Of a DNA stretch of 64,000 nt, positions 53,001 through 60,412 are shown one piece after another (position 1 is the first letter of the stretch; each line of letters starts with the position of its first letter). The translations under genes and the position numbers were made by a program. Location of the stretch: NCBI RefSeq assembly GCF_030814225.1, contig NZ_JAUSUR010000006.1, positions 62,001 through 126,000 on the forward strand. Direction: 5' to 3'. This DNA is from Breznakia pachnodae (GTDB lineage Bacteria; Bacillota_I; Bacilli_A; Erysipelotrichales; Erysipelotrichaceae). The notes under the pieces were generated by a model, which ran no database searches, had not been told where the DNA came from, and saw only the letters and a list, made by a program, of their open reading frames with translations.

Positions 53001-55516
53001 TCTTTTGAATCAAGCGTAGTGCTTCCATATTTCGTTCTATCATATTTTGTCCATGATTTTAAAGGATATTTAATTAAATCGACAATTAGTACATGATCAT
53101 TTCGATATTCGCCCATTCCTTTTAATAATCCATTTGTAGGATTACTTTGCCATGCTTGAACAACCCAAACTGCATCTTTATCATATTTCAGTAATGATTC
53201 CAATACTTCTTTCGATACTGTTTCATCACTCAATCCCTCTGGTCTTGTACCACCTTCATGATATGGATCCACTGCATAATAATCACTTGTATCACCATAT
53301 ACAAATTCTTGAGCTGCATAAAATTTTTCTGCATATTCATCATAAGTAGCTGAATCCGTTGCAATCATACTTGGACGTAAATTCCCACCCCAGTTCTTTT
53401 GTTTTGTAACTTCTACATTAGGTTGGAATTCATTAAAGTTTGTTGGAACCATTCCTCCATATCCTTGTAGTACGGTTTGCATTCCTAATGAGTTTTTCCA
53501 TCTTTGAGAACTTCTCGCAAGTTCTAGACGATCTTTTACATATCCATCAGGAACTGGACCACCTAAGGTTTCCATATTGTTCATAAACTGCCATGCTGAA
53601 TATGATGGACCTGTTAGCCAATCTTTTGCATCATCGTAAGAATAACCAAAGTTCATTAAGAATTGAATCCATGTTGCCTCTTGCCCTGCAAGATCTAATA
53701 CAACATTTACTCCATTTAATGCCAGCCAGTCATTTTCACGTTGCCATTCTTCTTCACCAAAGAAGGCAAATGTATAACTAAGAGTACAATAGTTAAATGC
53801 ATACCTTACCTGGTATGGCGTTTCTTTACGCACTGTTTTTCCAATAGGAACGATTGCTTCTGGCATATTTACTTGCATTGTCTGCTCTGAAATATGTACC
53901 TTAACATAATTCTTGTAATAATAGTTTAATCCTGTCGTTAATGATAAACCCTCATTACCTTTTATATGAATTTTTCCATTTACATCACTTAATTCAAAGT
54001 AATCATTTTCACTTGTTTCATCTGCAATTTCAAAAGTGAACCAACTTCTATATTCAGGTCCAACTGTTCGATCAATGATTCCATATACATTTTCAATTGT
54101 TTCATCATTTGTTATCGGTGCTGCATATGCAGTTTGGTTAAAAGCTTTTACATCTAATATCTCTTCCAATGTACCATCTCTTAATACTTCTGTATTTGAA
54201 TCTGTTTTTTCTCCATATGCTTTTACTTCTGATAGATGTGACGTAATTTCACCATCTGTAAATTCAAGAAAGACTCGAATAATTCGATACGATTGTGGTG
54301 TATCAAAGATTATTTCGTTTCCTTCAGCCGTAGCTTTTTCATCAACTCGATGTTGGTGCAGACGATCATAATTATTTCCATCATTACTTCCATAAATTGT
54401 ATAATATATAATCTTCCCCTCAGGTACATAAATCTGCAATTTATCTAGATTATATGTGTCCATCAAGTCAATATCTACATATGCTGGAAATGATGTTCCT
54501 GACCAACTAGTTTTAATATCCCCATCCGTAACAAGGTTTGTTGCCTTTTTAGATAGATTACTTCTTGTTGGCTTATTAAACGCTACGTTTTCATCATCAA
54601 TTACTATTTTTTCCAACCCATCATATGCTTTTTTAAAATTTCTATAGGCTATTTTTATCGCAAATGCATCCGTGCTGTTATCTGCAATTAATTTGTTAGA
54701 AACATTTAGATAATCTTCAAATATAGTATAACTATCTGTTGTATATTCTTCTTGCTTTACAGATGGTGTACTTTCTACTAAATCCTTTAAATTTTGTAAG
54801 TCGTATGTTTCATTTGATGCAATTAATTTAGGACTTTTGTTTATAGCTTTTGTTTCTCTACTGTGTAAAAGCAAAGAAACAGAACTATTTTGTTTTCCAA
54901 CTACAAATATCGTTATCTCAGTATTTCCATCTTCAATCAGTTGTTTAATCGTTTCTGATATATCCGTAGTTATTCTTTTTTCAGAATCTTTTTTTATTTC
55001 ATACTCTTCATCTTTATCGGTATGAAATGTAAATAATTCATTTTCACTACTCCTTGATATTGATTCTGGTTTTGTATTATATGTAATAACTGTTTCATCC
55101 CATGACATATCTGTTGTATAATAGAATCCAAAATCTTGAGCTCCATTTTTAAAACCTGCATTTTTAAAAACATTAAACTCAAATTCAAATGTATCAAGTG
55201 CATATTCTTCTACTTCTTGCTTAGTTGGTAAATCAAACTTCATGATTCCAATTATTTCATCAGAAGGCGTATATTTTGAATTTATAACAGTATATCCTTT
55301 ACCAGCATACTGTGCTCCATGAGTACTTGTTATATTTTCAAAATCATAATTCGTGTTCCCTTTACCTCCACTACGCACAAAAGCATCTTCTTTTGCAATA
55401 TATTCAATTGTTTTATTCTCTGCTGCTGACACTATTTCCTGTTTTGGTGAAACTATAAAAACACTCAATCCAATAAATAATGATAATATTGTCAATAATA
55501 ATCGATTTCTTTTCAT
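50033..55516 (-). CDS. Surface GH89 alpha-N-acetylglucosaminidase paralogue (GH89-2)
   Basis: An 1827-residue secreted enzyme with the same plan as GH89-1: signal (1-32), CBM96-like (about 37-235), FIVAR-like repeat, CBM32 (about 308-435), GH89 module (about 445-1150) with E754 in DPYHEGG and E888 in GIISEGTYDNP. Two further CBM32 domains and FIVAR-type repeats follow, fewer and more diverged than in GH89-1 (three helical repeats with YTQESWQVL, YTEESANKL and YTTESVDVL). The tail is GTDTGDTTN, hydrophobic, RKKKNSIRK. The catalytic core is highly similar to GH89-1 while the C-terminal repeats differ. It is the outermost gene of the locus with its own operator. Confidence 0.93.
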   Translation of the reverse strand: MKRNRLLLTILSLFIGLSVFIVSPKQEIVSAAENKTIEYIAKEDAFVRSGGKGNTNYDFENITSTHGAQYAGKGYTVINSKYTPSDEIIGIMKFDLPTKQEVEEYALDTFEFEFNVFKNAGFKNGAQDFGFYYTTDMSWDETVITYNTKPESISRSSENELFTFHTDKDEEYEIKKDSEKRITTDISETIKQLIEDGNTEITIFVVGKQNSSVSLLLHSRETKAINKSPKLIASNETYDLQNLKDLVESTPSVKQEEYTTDSYTIFEDYLNVSNKLIADNSTDAFAIKIAYRNFKKAYDGLEKIVIDDENVAFNKPTRSNLSKKATNLVTDGDIKTSWSGTSFPAYVDIDLMDTYNLDKLQIYVPEGKIIYYTIYGSNDGNNYDRLHQHRVDEKATAEGNEIIFDTPQSYRIIRVFLEFTDGEITSHLSEVKAYGEKTDSNTEVLRDGTLEEILDVKAFNQTAYAAPITNDETIENVYGIIDRTVGPEYRSWFTFEIADETSENDYFELSDVNGKIHIKGNEGLSLTTGLNYYYKNYVKVHISEQTMQVNMPEAIVPIGKTVRKETPYQVRYAFNYCTLSYTFAFFGEEEWQRENDWLALNGVNVVLDLAGQEATWIQFLMNFGYSYDDAKDWLTGPSYSAWQFMNNMETLGGPVPDGYVKDRLELARSSQRWKNSLGMQTVLQGYGGMVPTNFNEFQPNVEVTKQKNWGGNLRPSMIATDSATYDEYAEKFYAAQEFVYGDTSDYYAVDPYHEGGTRPEGLSDETVSKEVLESLLKYDKDAVWVVQAWQSNPTNGLLKGMGEYRNDHVLIVDLIKYPLKSWTKYDRTKYGSTTLDSKEFNGTDWAWCLLGNFGGNPTMNGQMQVMVDDVLKAQKESKHMKGIGIISEGTYDNPVLYDLIFDLAWADEDFDLNQWLNGYIERRYGGISENARLAWQMMKDSNYNHGVRHTEEIFGLKNSRPQFQSTKNISYGADKLETAFKLLAEDYDKFKDSECYLYDLREIMRQHVSNYAVLSNNNLITAKNNGSLEAYSAEKEKFLKAFDVLNEVQATDKDQLAGEWIGKATDRVADYDDFSKDLFKINAKTLITTWGTNPNAGLKEYGWRNYEGMFLDLHKHHWEEYVNLVENDLANGTTTEPRSQRYHFDYEWKWVLGDQEYSRTAKDSPEEVRAVVDMVIENCSITEGLSPDAGNLALNKPVDVNSKKITGKSRFATDGNTDTSITVSATKEKDKVVKPEVIVDLVAEFQLSKVNIVFNDIEDRYYNYEVYISTNGKDWTKIGEKTSEELHSESGDIITVNNDMARFVKVVGTKDSKHLDNEEKMEISIKELRVYGERTLPDAEQLTRFINAIEELNLNSNSSSQIEQLEKLIQNAEDAIEQGAGPDDLNSVYWNLYDHLVSLDLNGMVNLALNKPVEAHNGTAGEPTKINDGDIGTGWNAGRLSPTGKPYQHDPIVPGWAIIDLEGDYNIEEIRLKFPSGSLWYKYEIYVSKDGEKWDKYSEKTTENLPNDKEDNYLLEKRNIRYIKVVPTDITVGSDGKRASYGIRELEVYGSLYEKANTESLEKLIDEISKLDKDAYTQESWQVLETSLDEAKSIIKQEDVLQSEVDVAYDKLSDAKDALVEKTLVDLTKLEETITVAKSFDLNNYTEESANKLLTAINKAEELVKGTPTQKEVDDMTKELQGAIDELEVNKPSELDTVKLNDLINSVSKIDLSKYTTESVDVLNKALENAKTAVETASSQEEIDNAYNELSKAIKDLKVKSSPTEKPKPGDNGNPANDPKTNDSASENESISGTDTGDTTNLSLLLGMLVLSMGYIVYRKKKNSIRK

Positions 55517-55582
55517 AATGATCCCCCTTTATGTATCAATTATTTTTCTTCCTTATTCACTTTAACCTGTTTTTTCTTTATC

Positions 55583-55589
55583 ACTCCTT
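55583..55589 (-). promoter_or_regulatory. Orphan Shine-Dalgarno box in the GH89-2 leader
   Basis: AAGGAGT about 30 bases after the predicted start of transcription, 67 bases before the start codon, in the same position as in the GH89-1 and esterase leaders. Confidence 0.45.
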
Positions 55590-55624
55590 ACAATTTAATC
55601 GCAAAGCCAGTCAAATATATATTT

Positions 55625-55675
55625 ATTATAAGTAATTAATAATAGTAAATTTTTGCTTTCGTTGGTAAATTATTG
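55625..55675 (-). promoter_or_regulatory. YesN-type operator and promoter of GH89-2
   Basis: Copies ATAGTAAATTTTTG (55642-55655) and TTGGTAAATTATTG (55662-55675), 20 bp apart; TATAAT on the minus strand at 55625-55630, 11 bp from the proximal copy. Confidence 0.72.
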
Positions 55676-55753
55676 AACTTTAAAGATTTTCTATAGTTTT
55701 TTTATATAGTAATTTTAAAGAACTTATAACTATACAAATATGAAAGAAAACAT

Positions 55754-55786
55754 AAAAAGAACCTCAAAATTTTATCCTTGAGGTTC
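55754..55786 (-). terminator. Terminator of htpG
   Basis: Minus-strand stem GAACCTCAA/TTGAGGTTC followed by TTTTTATG. Confidence 0.85.
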
Positions 55787-55812
55787 ATCTTTTATATCTT
55801 TTATTTTATATA

Positions 55813-57711
55813 TTAAGCATTTGCTTTAACAATCAGTTTTGCAATTTTATCTGCATATGAAATTGGATCTTCAATCTGGAATCCTTCCATCAACAATGCC
55901 TGATCATATAGAATTGATGCATAATCAGCAATCTCATCTTTATCTTTATCATATACATTTTGTAGTGCTTTAAATAAATCATGGTTTGGGTTAATCTCTA
56001 AGATACGAGTTGCTTTCATACCCATTGGATTTCCATTTGGCATTTGTGCCAACACCTTTTCCATTTCAAATGACATTCCATCTGCTGCACTCAGTACAAC
56101 TGGATGACTTACCAGACGAGTAGAGATTTTCACATCACTCACTTCATCCTTCAGCGCTTCTTTTAACGCGTTCAGAAGGTCTTCATTATCTTTTGCAGTT
56201 TCTTCTACTTTCTTCTTTTCTTCATCGCTTGCAAGGTCTAAATCACCTTGAGAGATGTTTTTAAATGTTTTTTCTTTGTATGTATTTAAGATTTGTAATG
56301 CAAATTCATCTACATCATCTGTAAGATATAGAATTTCCAAATCTTTTTCTTTTACTAATTCTACCTGTGGTAATTTATCAATTTTTTCAACACTGTCACC
56401 ACTGATAAAGTAGATTTCTTTTTGGTCTTCATTCATTCTGCTTACATACTCATCTAATGTAACTAACTTATCTTCTTTAGAAGAATAGAACATTAACAAG
56501 TCCTGCAGCATTTCTTTGTTCGCTCCAAAATCATTGTATACACCATATTTGATCTGCGTACCAAATGTATTCCAGAACGCTTCATATTTTTCACGATCTG
56601 TACGTAATAATTTTAATAATTCACTCTTAATCTTCTTTTCAATTCTAGTTGCAATTGCACGTAACTGACGATCATGTTGTAGCATTTCACGAGAAATATT
56701 TAATGATAGATCTTGTGAATCAACTAATCCACGAACAAATCTAAAGTGTTCAGGAATCAGTTCACTTGCCTTATCCATAATGAATACACCTGAAGAATAT
56801 AACTGTAATCCTTTTTCATAATCATTTGAATAATAATTTACTGGAGCTTTCGAAGGAATAAATAACAATGCATTATATGACACTGTTCCCTCTACACTTG
56901 TATGAATTACTTCCAGTGGAGGATTGTAATCCTGGAACTTATCCATATAGAAGTTATCATATTCTTCTTTTGTAATATCACTCTTATTACGTTTCCATAA
57001 TGGAACCATTGAATTCAATGTCTTATTTTCAACTACTGTTTCATATTCATCACTATCTTCTTTTTTTCTGCTTTCTTCCACATCCATCTTGATTGGGTAA
57101 CGAATGTAATCAGAATATTTTTTTACTAATCGCTGAATCGTTGGACTTTCCAAATATTCATCATAGTTTTCATCATCGGTATTTTCTTTCAGATAAAGCG
57201 TAATAATTGTACCACTTGTATCTTTTTGTGTTTTTGTGATTTCGTATCCATCACTGTTTTCACTCATCCAGTGGTAAGCATCTTCACTACCATATTGTTT
57301 TGAAACTACTTCCACCTTATCAGCTACCATAAATGCTGAATAGAATCCTACACCAAACTGACCAATAATATCAATATCTTCATCCGTCTCATTGTTTGAT
57401 TTAAAATCAAAAGAACCACTCTTGGCAATCGTACCTAAGTTTTCTTCTAATTCTTCTTTGCTCATACCGATTCCATTATCTTCAATCGTAATCGTACGTT
57501 GCGCCTTATCTAATGTTAAGTCAATCTGTAAAGTACCGCGATCAACATCCTCTAGTTTTTCACTTAATGATTTATAATAAAGTTTATCAATTGCATCTGA
57601 TGCATTAGAGATTAATTCTCTCATAAAAATCTCTTTATGAGTATAAATAGAATTTATCATCAGATCCATCAATCGTTTCGATTCTGCCTTAAATGCCTTT
57701 TTTCTTGCCAT
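55813..57711 (-). CDS. htpG: Hsp90 molecular chaperone HtpG
   Basis: A 632-residue cytoplasmic ATP-dependent chaperone. N-terminal GHKL ATPase (about 1-225) with ELISNASDAIDKL, EDNGIGMSKEEL and QFGVGFYSAFMV; middle domain with the NYYSNDYEKGLQLYSSGVFI region and catalytic Arg in LNISREMLQHD; C-terminal dimerisation domain. Length and motifs are standard. The promoter is TTGACA/TACAAT with two CIRCE-like operators, so it appears to be under HrcA control rather than constitutive. Confidence 0.97.
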   Translation of the reverse strand: MARKKAFKAESKRLMDLMINSIYTHKEIFMRELISNASDAIDKLYYKSLSEKLEDVDRGTLQIDLTLDKAQRTITIEDNGIGMSKEELEENLGTIAKSGSFDFKSNNETDEDIDIIGQFGVGFYSAFMVADKVEVVSKQYGSEDAYHWMSENSDGYEITKTQKDTSGTIITLYLKENTDDENYDEYLESPTIQRLVKKYSDYIRYPIKMDVEESRKKEDSDEYETVVENKTLNSMVPLWKRNKSDITKEEYDNFYMDKFQDYNPPLEVIHTSVEGTVSYNALLFIPSKAPVNYYSNDYEKGLQLYSSGVFIMDKASELIPEHFRFVRGLVDSQDLSLNISREMLQHDRQLRAIATRIEKKIKSELLKLLRTDREKYEAFWNTFGTQIKYGVYNDFGANKEMLQDLLMFYSSKEDKLVTLDEYVSRMNEDQKEIYFISGDSVEKIDKLPQVELVKEKDLEILYLTDDVDEFALQILNTYKEKTFKNISQGDLDLASDEEKKKVEETAKDNEDLLNALKEALKDEVSDVKISTRLVSHPVVLSAADGMSFEMEKVLAQMPNGNPMGMKATRILEINPNHDLFKALQNVYDKDKDEIADYASILYDQALLMEGFQIEDPISYADKIAKLIVKANA

Positions 57712-57724
57712 GCTATACCTCCTG

Positions 57725-57751
57725 TTAGCACTCTTTCCTATTTTGTGCTAA
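57725..57751 (-). promoter_or_regulatory. CIRCE-like operator downstream of the htpG start point
   Basis: TTAGCACAA, nine bases, GAGTGCTAA on the minus strand; two mismatches to the CIRCE consensus TTAGCACTC-N9-GAGTGCTAA. It lies between the transcription start and the ribosome site. Confidence 0.8.
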
Positions 57752-57755
57752 CAGT

Positions 57756-57784
57756 ATTGTAATACGACTTCTTAGCACTGTCAA
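57756..57784 (-). promoter_or_regulatory. htpG promoter
   Basis: Minus-strand TTGACA (57779-57784), 17 bases, TACAAT (57756-57761). The -35 box is inside the upstream CIRCE-like element. Confidence 0.85.
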
Positions 57785-57798
57785 CCCCTAAGTGCTAA
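57772..57798 (-). promoter_or_regulatory. CIRCE-like operator over the htpG -35 box
   Basis: TTAGCACTT, nine bases, CAGTGCTAA on the minus strand: a second CIRCE match with one mismatch per arm. Confidence 0.78.
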
Positions 57799-57802
57799 GA
57801 AA

Positions 57803-57821
57803 AAGACTCATTATGAGTCTT
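57803..57821 (-). terminator. Terminator of the HAD-unknown operon
   Basis: Stem AAGACTC/GAGTCTT around the stop codon of the gene at 57811, followed by TTTCTT on the minus strand. Confidence 0.65.
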
Positions 57822-58353
57822 GCTTGTTATAGATAGAAGTTCGAAACTCACTATAAGGAGTTACATAACTTAATGATTCTTTTTCTAATACTCCTTGTGG
57901 GCGTAAGCGATTGTTTTTATATTCATCACTTTCGACTAATAAATCTCCCACTCTGTTTGCTTTCAACATCGTTGGTTCTCTATCTTCCAACATAATCATT
58001 CCATAGATTAACGATGCTGATATATCCATTGTCTCCTTCGTAAACTGAGTAGCTTCCACCAAAAGTTTATCGATGGTTGATTTTAATTTTGGAATATCTG
58101 TATTATCTTTTAACGCAATAAAATCCATATCGTTGTTTCCCATAATCATTGGTCGATACAATACCAACAAACTATCTACTAACTGTAACATTTCCTTTTT
58201 TATATACGTTAAATACGCCTTTTTGATTTCAACATCATCACCAACCAGATAATTTTCTTCTCCATCAAATGTAAAATCTACGATATAAGCTATTTCACAA
58301 TGTTTAAATCCTCTTGGAATAAAATTTGTCTTAATTACGGGATACTTTTTCAT
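57811..58353 (-). CDS. Hypothetical protein of 180 residues
   Basis: Soluble alpha/beta protein without recognised family; it starts MKKYPVIKTNFIPRGFKH and has AYIVDFTFDGEENYLV early on. The second half is helical (ATQFTKETMDISASLIYG). The start overlaps the stop of the HAD phosphatase gene by four bases (ATGA), so the two are translationally coupled. No catalytic signature. Confidence 0.65.
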   Translation of the reverse strand: MKKYPVIKTNFIPRGFKHCEIAYIVDFTFDGEENYLVGDDVEIKKAYLTYIKKEMLQLVDSLLVLYRPMIMGNNDMDFIALKDNTDIPKLKSTIDKLLVEATQFTKETMDISASLIYGMIMLEDREPTMLKANRVGDLLVESDEYKNNRLRPQGVLEKESLSYVTPYSEFRTSIYNKQDS

Positions 58354-59177
58354 TCGTTCTCCTTTAATACAAAGTTTTCAATTGCATATGCAACTCCACT
58401 TTCATCATTAGTAAGCGTCACTTTATCTACCATCTCTTTGATTTTTCTTGGTGCATTTTCCATTGCTACACTTAATCCGGCAACTTCAAACATTGATAAG
58501 TCATTGTAGTTATCACCAATACATACAACTTCATCAAGCTGAATACCTAAATCCGCACATACATTTTGGATTGCTTTTCCTTTGGATGTATCTTCACTGG
58601 ACATCTCAAAGTTTTCATCATATAAATATAAATTAATTCCTTCAATTTCTTTTAGTTCTTCACGCATCTTGCGAACATTTTCTAAGTTTTCATCCCATGC
58701 AAAGATTTTCAGAATATTAATATCCTGATTTGATAAAACATCTACCACATCAACATTGTACAACATATCCATCTGATCCTTTAGTGGTGTCTGTGATTTG
58801 AACTGATCATAATCTAAAATACCTGGATCACTTTTTGTACATAATGAAAGATTCTTATTCTTAAAGTAAGTTCGTACATGATATTTTTGTGCTAACTTAG
58901 CAACTTTCATAACTGCTTCTTTCGGTATTGGAAATTGTCTTGTCTTATTCGCAATACGATAATAAGCTCCATTAAATGTAATATGTCCCATTCTTCCAGA
59001 AATCTGATTCATAATACGAATTGTGAAACAGTTTGGTCGACCACTTACGATTGCAACTTCAATTCCCTGGTCCAATGCCTTACGAATTGCTTCACGATTC
59101 TTCGTAGATACTCTTTGACGTGTATCTAATAATGTTCCATCTAAATCTATACAAATTAATTTATACATTGTTTTCAC
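58350..59177 (-). CDS. Cof-type HAD-IIB sugar phosphatase
   Basis: A 275-residue HAD of the Cof/YidA class. Motif I is ICIDLDGTLLD, motif II VSGRPN, motif III Lys in SKGKAIQNV, motif IV VCIGDNYNDLSMF; the cap is type C2 between motifs II and III. Members dephosphorylate sugar phosphates or similar metabolites; substrate unknown. It is the first gene of a pair with the unknown protein downstream. Confidence 0.92.
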   Translation of the reverse strand: MKTMYKLICIDLDGTLLDTRQRVSTKNREAIRKALDQGIEVAIVSGRPNCFTIRIMNQISGRMGHITFNGAYYRIANKTRQFPIPKEAVMKVAKLAQKYHVRTYFKNKNLSLCTKSDPGILDYDQFKSQTPLKDQMDMLYNVDVVDVLSNQDINILKIFAWDENLENVRKMREELKEIEGINLYLYDENFEMSSEDTSKGKAIQNVCADLGIQLDEVVCIGDNYNDLSMFEVAGLSVAMENAPRKIKEMVDKVTLTNDESGVAYAIENFVLKENE

Positions 59178-59198
59178 CTCTTCCCTAGTAGTATATCA

Positions 59199-59225
59199 AA
59201 AAAAGATATGTATTCCTACATATCT
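59199..59225 (-). terminator. Terminator of pcp
   Basis: Minus-strand stem AGATATGTA/TACATATCT followed by TTTTTTTGA. Confidence 0.85.
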
Positions 59226-59859
59226 AATCGAGTTTACCTTCACTTTGTTTAATATCTTCTTTTGTATGAATGGTTGTCTGAATCATTATTGTCAATGCTT
59301 GTACAATCACTTCCAAAGTCATACTGGCATATTGTGGTTTATCGCTGACCTGTTGTGGTAAGAATGGGATATGAACAAATCCACTGCGAATATCTGTATC
59401 TCTTAGCATATGGCTTACACCATACATTACATGGTTACAGACATACGTACCAGCACTGTTTGATACCTCAGCAGGTATTCCTTCCTTACGTATTTCAGAT
59501 ACAATCGCTTTGATTGGTAACGTTGAGAAATAAGCATCAGGACCATCATCAACAATCGCTTCATCAATTGGTTTGTTTCCTGCATTATCTGCAATTCGAT
59601 AATCATCCACATTAATACCAATGCGTTCTACACTAATGGCACTTCTTCCACCAGCCTGTCCAACACAGATGACTACATCTGGCTGATACATCTTAATTGC
59701 TTCTTCTAATACTTTTAATGATGTATATTGTTCAACTGGAATTTCTATCCCAATTACTTCATGACCATCAATTTCTTTTGGCAAACGTTTTACTGCCTCA
59801 ATTGACGGGTTGATTGCTTCTCCACCAAATGGCTGAAATCCACTAATTAATATTTTCAT
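59224..59859 (-). CDS. pcp: Pyroglutamyl-peptidase I
   Basis: A 211-residue cysteine peptidase of family C15 that removes N-terminal pyroglutamate. GFQPFGGEAINPS opens the protein. The catalytic Glu lies in the VGQAGGRSAISVERIGIN region, Cys in GTYVCNHVMYG and His in SGFVHIPFLPQQ. Length is typical. It is a single gene with a good terminator. Confidence 0.95.
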   Translation of the reverse strand: MKILISGFQPFGGEAINPSIEAVKRLPKEIDGHEVIGIEIPVEQYTSLKVLEEAIKMYQPDVVICVGQAGGRSAISVERIGINVDDYRIADNAGNKPIDEAIVDDGPDAYFSTLPIKAIVSEIRKEGIPAEVSNSAGTYVCNHVMYGVSHMLRDTDIRSGFVHIPFLPQQVSDKPQYASMTLEVIVQALTIMIQTTIHTKEDIKQSEGKLD

Positions 59860-59907
59860 AACAACATTCCTCTACTTTTTATATTATATATAATACCATA
59901 AATGGAA

Positions 59908-59933
59908 AACAAGAAGTCCTACGACTCCTTGTT
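59908..59933 (-). terminator. Terminator of the unknown gene at 59919
   Basis: Stem AACAAG-AGTC/GACT-CTTGTT with one mismatch, followed by TTTTCC on the minus strand; it includes the stop codon. Confidence 0.65.
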
Positions 59934-60317
59934 TCTCTTTTCTAAGACTTTCAGTGCTTTCTTTACTTCCTCTGCTCTTCGTTTATCCTCATGGTAATCC
60001 AATGTATTTAACTGCAGATAATCTTTGGAAATATCAAACATTATTTCAGTATCATCAAAGAATTTAACTTTTATTCTGACTTTCACATAGGTAGAAGGTG
60101 TTGCCAACACAATCCCTGCTGTACTAGCTGCGATATTATTTAAAACCGTTTCTGCTGTTTTGCCCTTTTGTGGTTCTTCTATAATATGAACCTTCTTCAC
60201 ATTCTTATAGTCAAAAATTTTGTTGTCTAAACTAGGAACTCTCCACAACTGATGTGCCTTATCAAATTCCACATATCCCAATACTTCTTTGCTAGGTGTA
60301 AATTCACTCATCTCCAT
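59919..60317 (-). CDS. Hypothetical protein of 132 residues
   Basis: Small protein with strands in the first half (KEVLGYVEFDKAHQLWRVPS, KVHIIEEP), a short apolar stretch (NNIAASTAGIVLATP) and a basic helical C-terminus. The pattern is like a PH-fold or DUF4428-type C-terminal region but I cannot assign it. GGTGAA ribosome site; own terminator. Confidence 0.6.
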   Translation of the reverse strand: MEMSEFTPSKEVLGYVEFDKAHQLWRVPSLDNKIFDYKNVKKVHIIEEPQKGKTAETVLNNIAASTAGIVLATPSTYVKVRIKVKFFDDTEIMFDISKDYLQLNTLDYHEDKRRAEEVKKALKVLEKRNKES

Positions 60318-60375
60318 TCACCTTCCTTTTATACAAAGATTATATCATATAAATGTTAATCCTGTGTTAATTATG

Positions 60376-60403
60376 GAAAAAAAGACTTCACTATTAGAAG
60401 TCT
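60376..60403 (-). terminator. Terminator of the gltA-icd operon
   Basis: Minus-strand stem AGACTTC/GAAGTCT followed by TTTTTTTCC, 10 bp after the icd stop. Confidence 0.85.
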
Positions 60404-60412
60404 CTCTCATAA

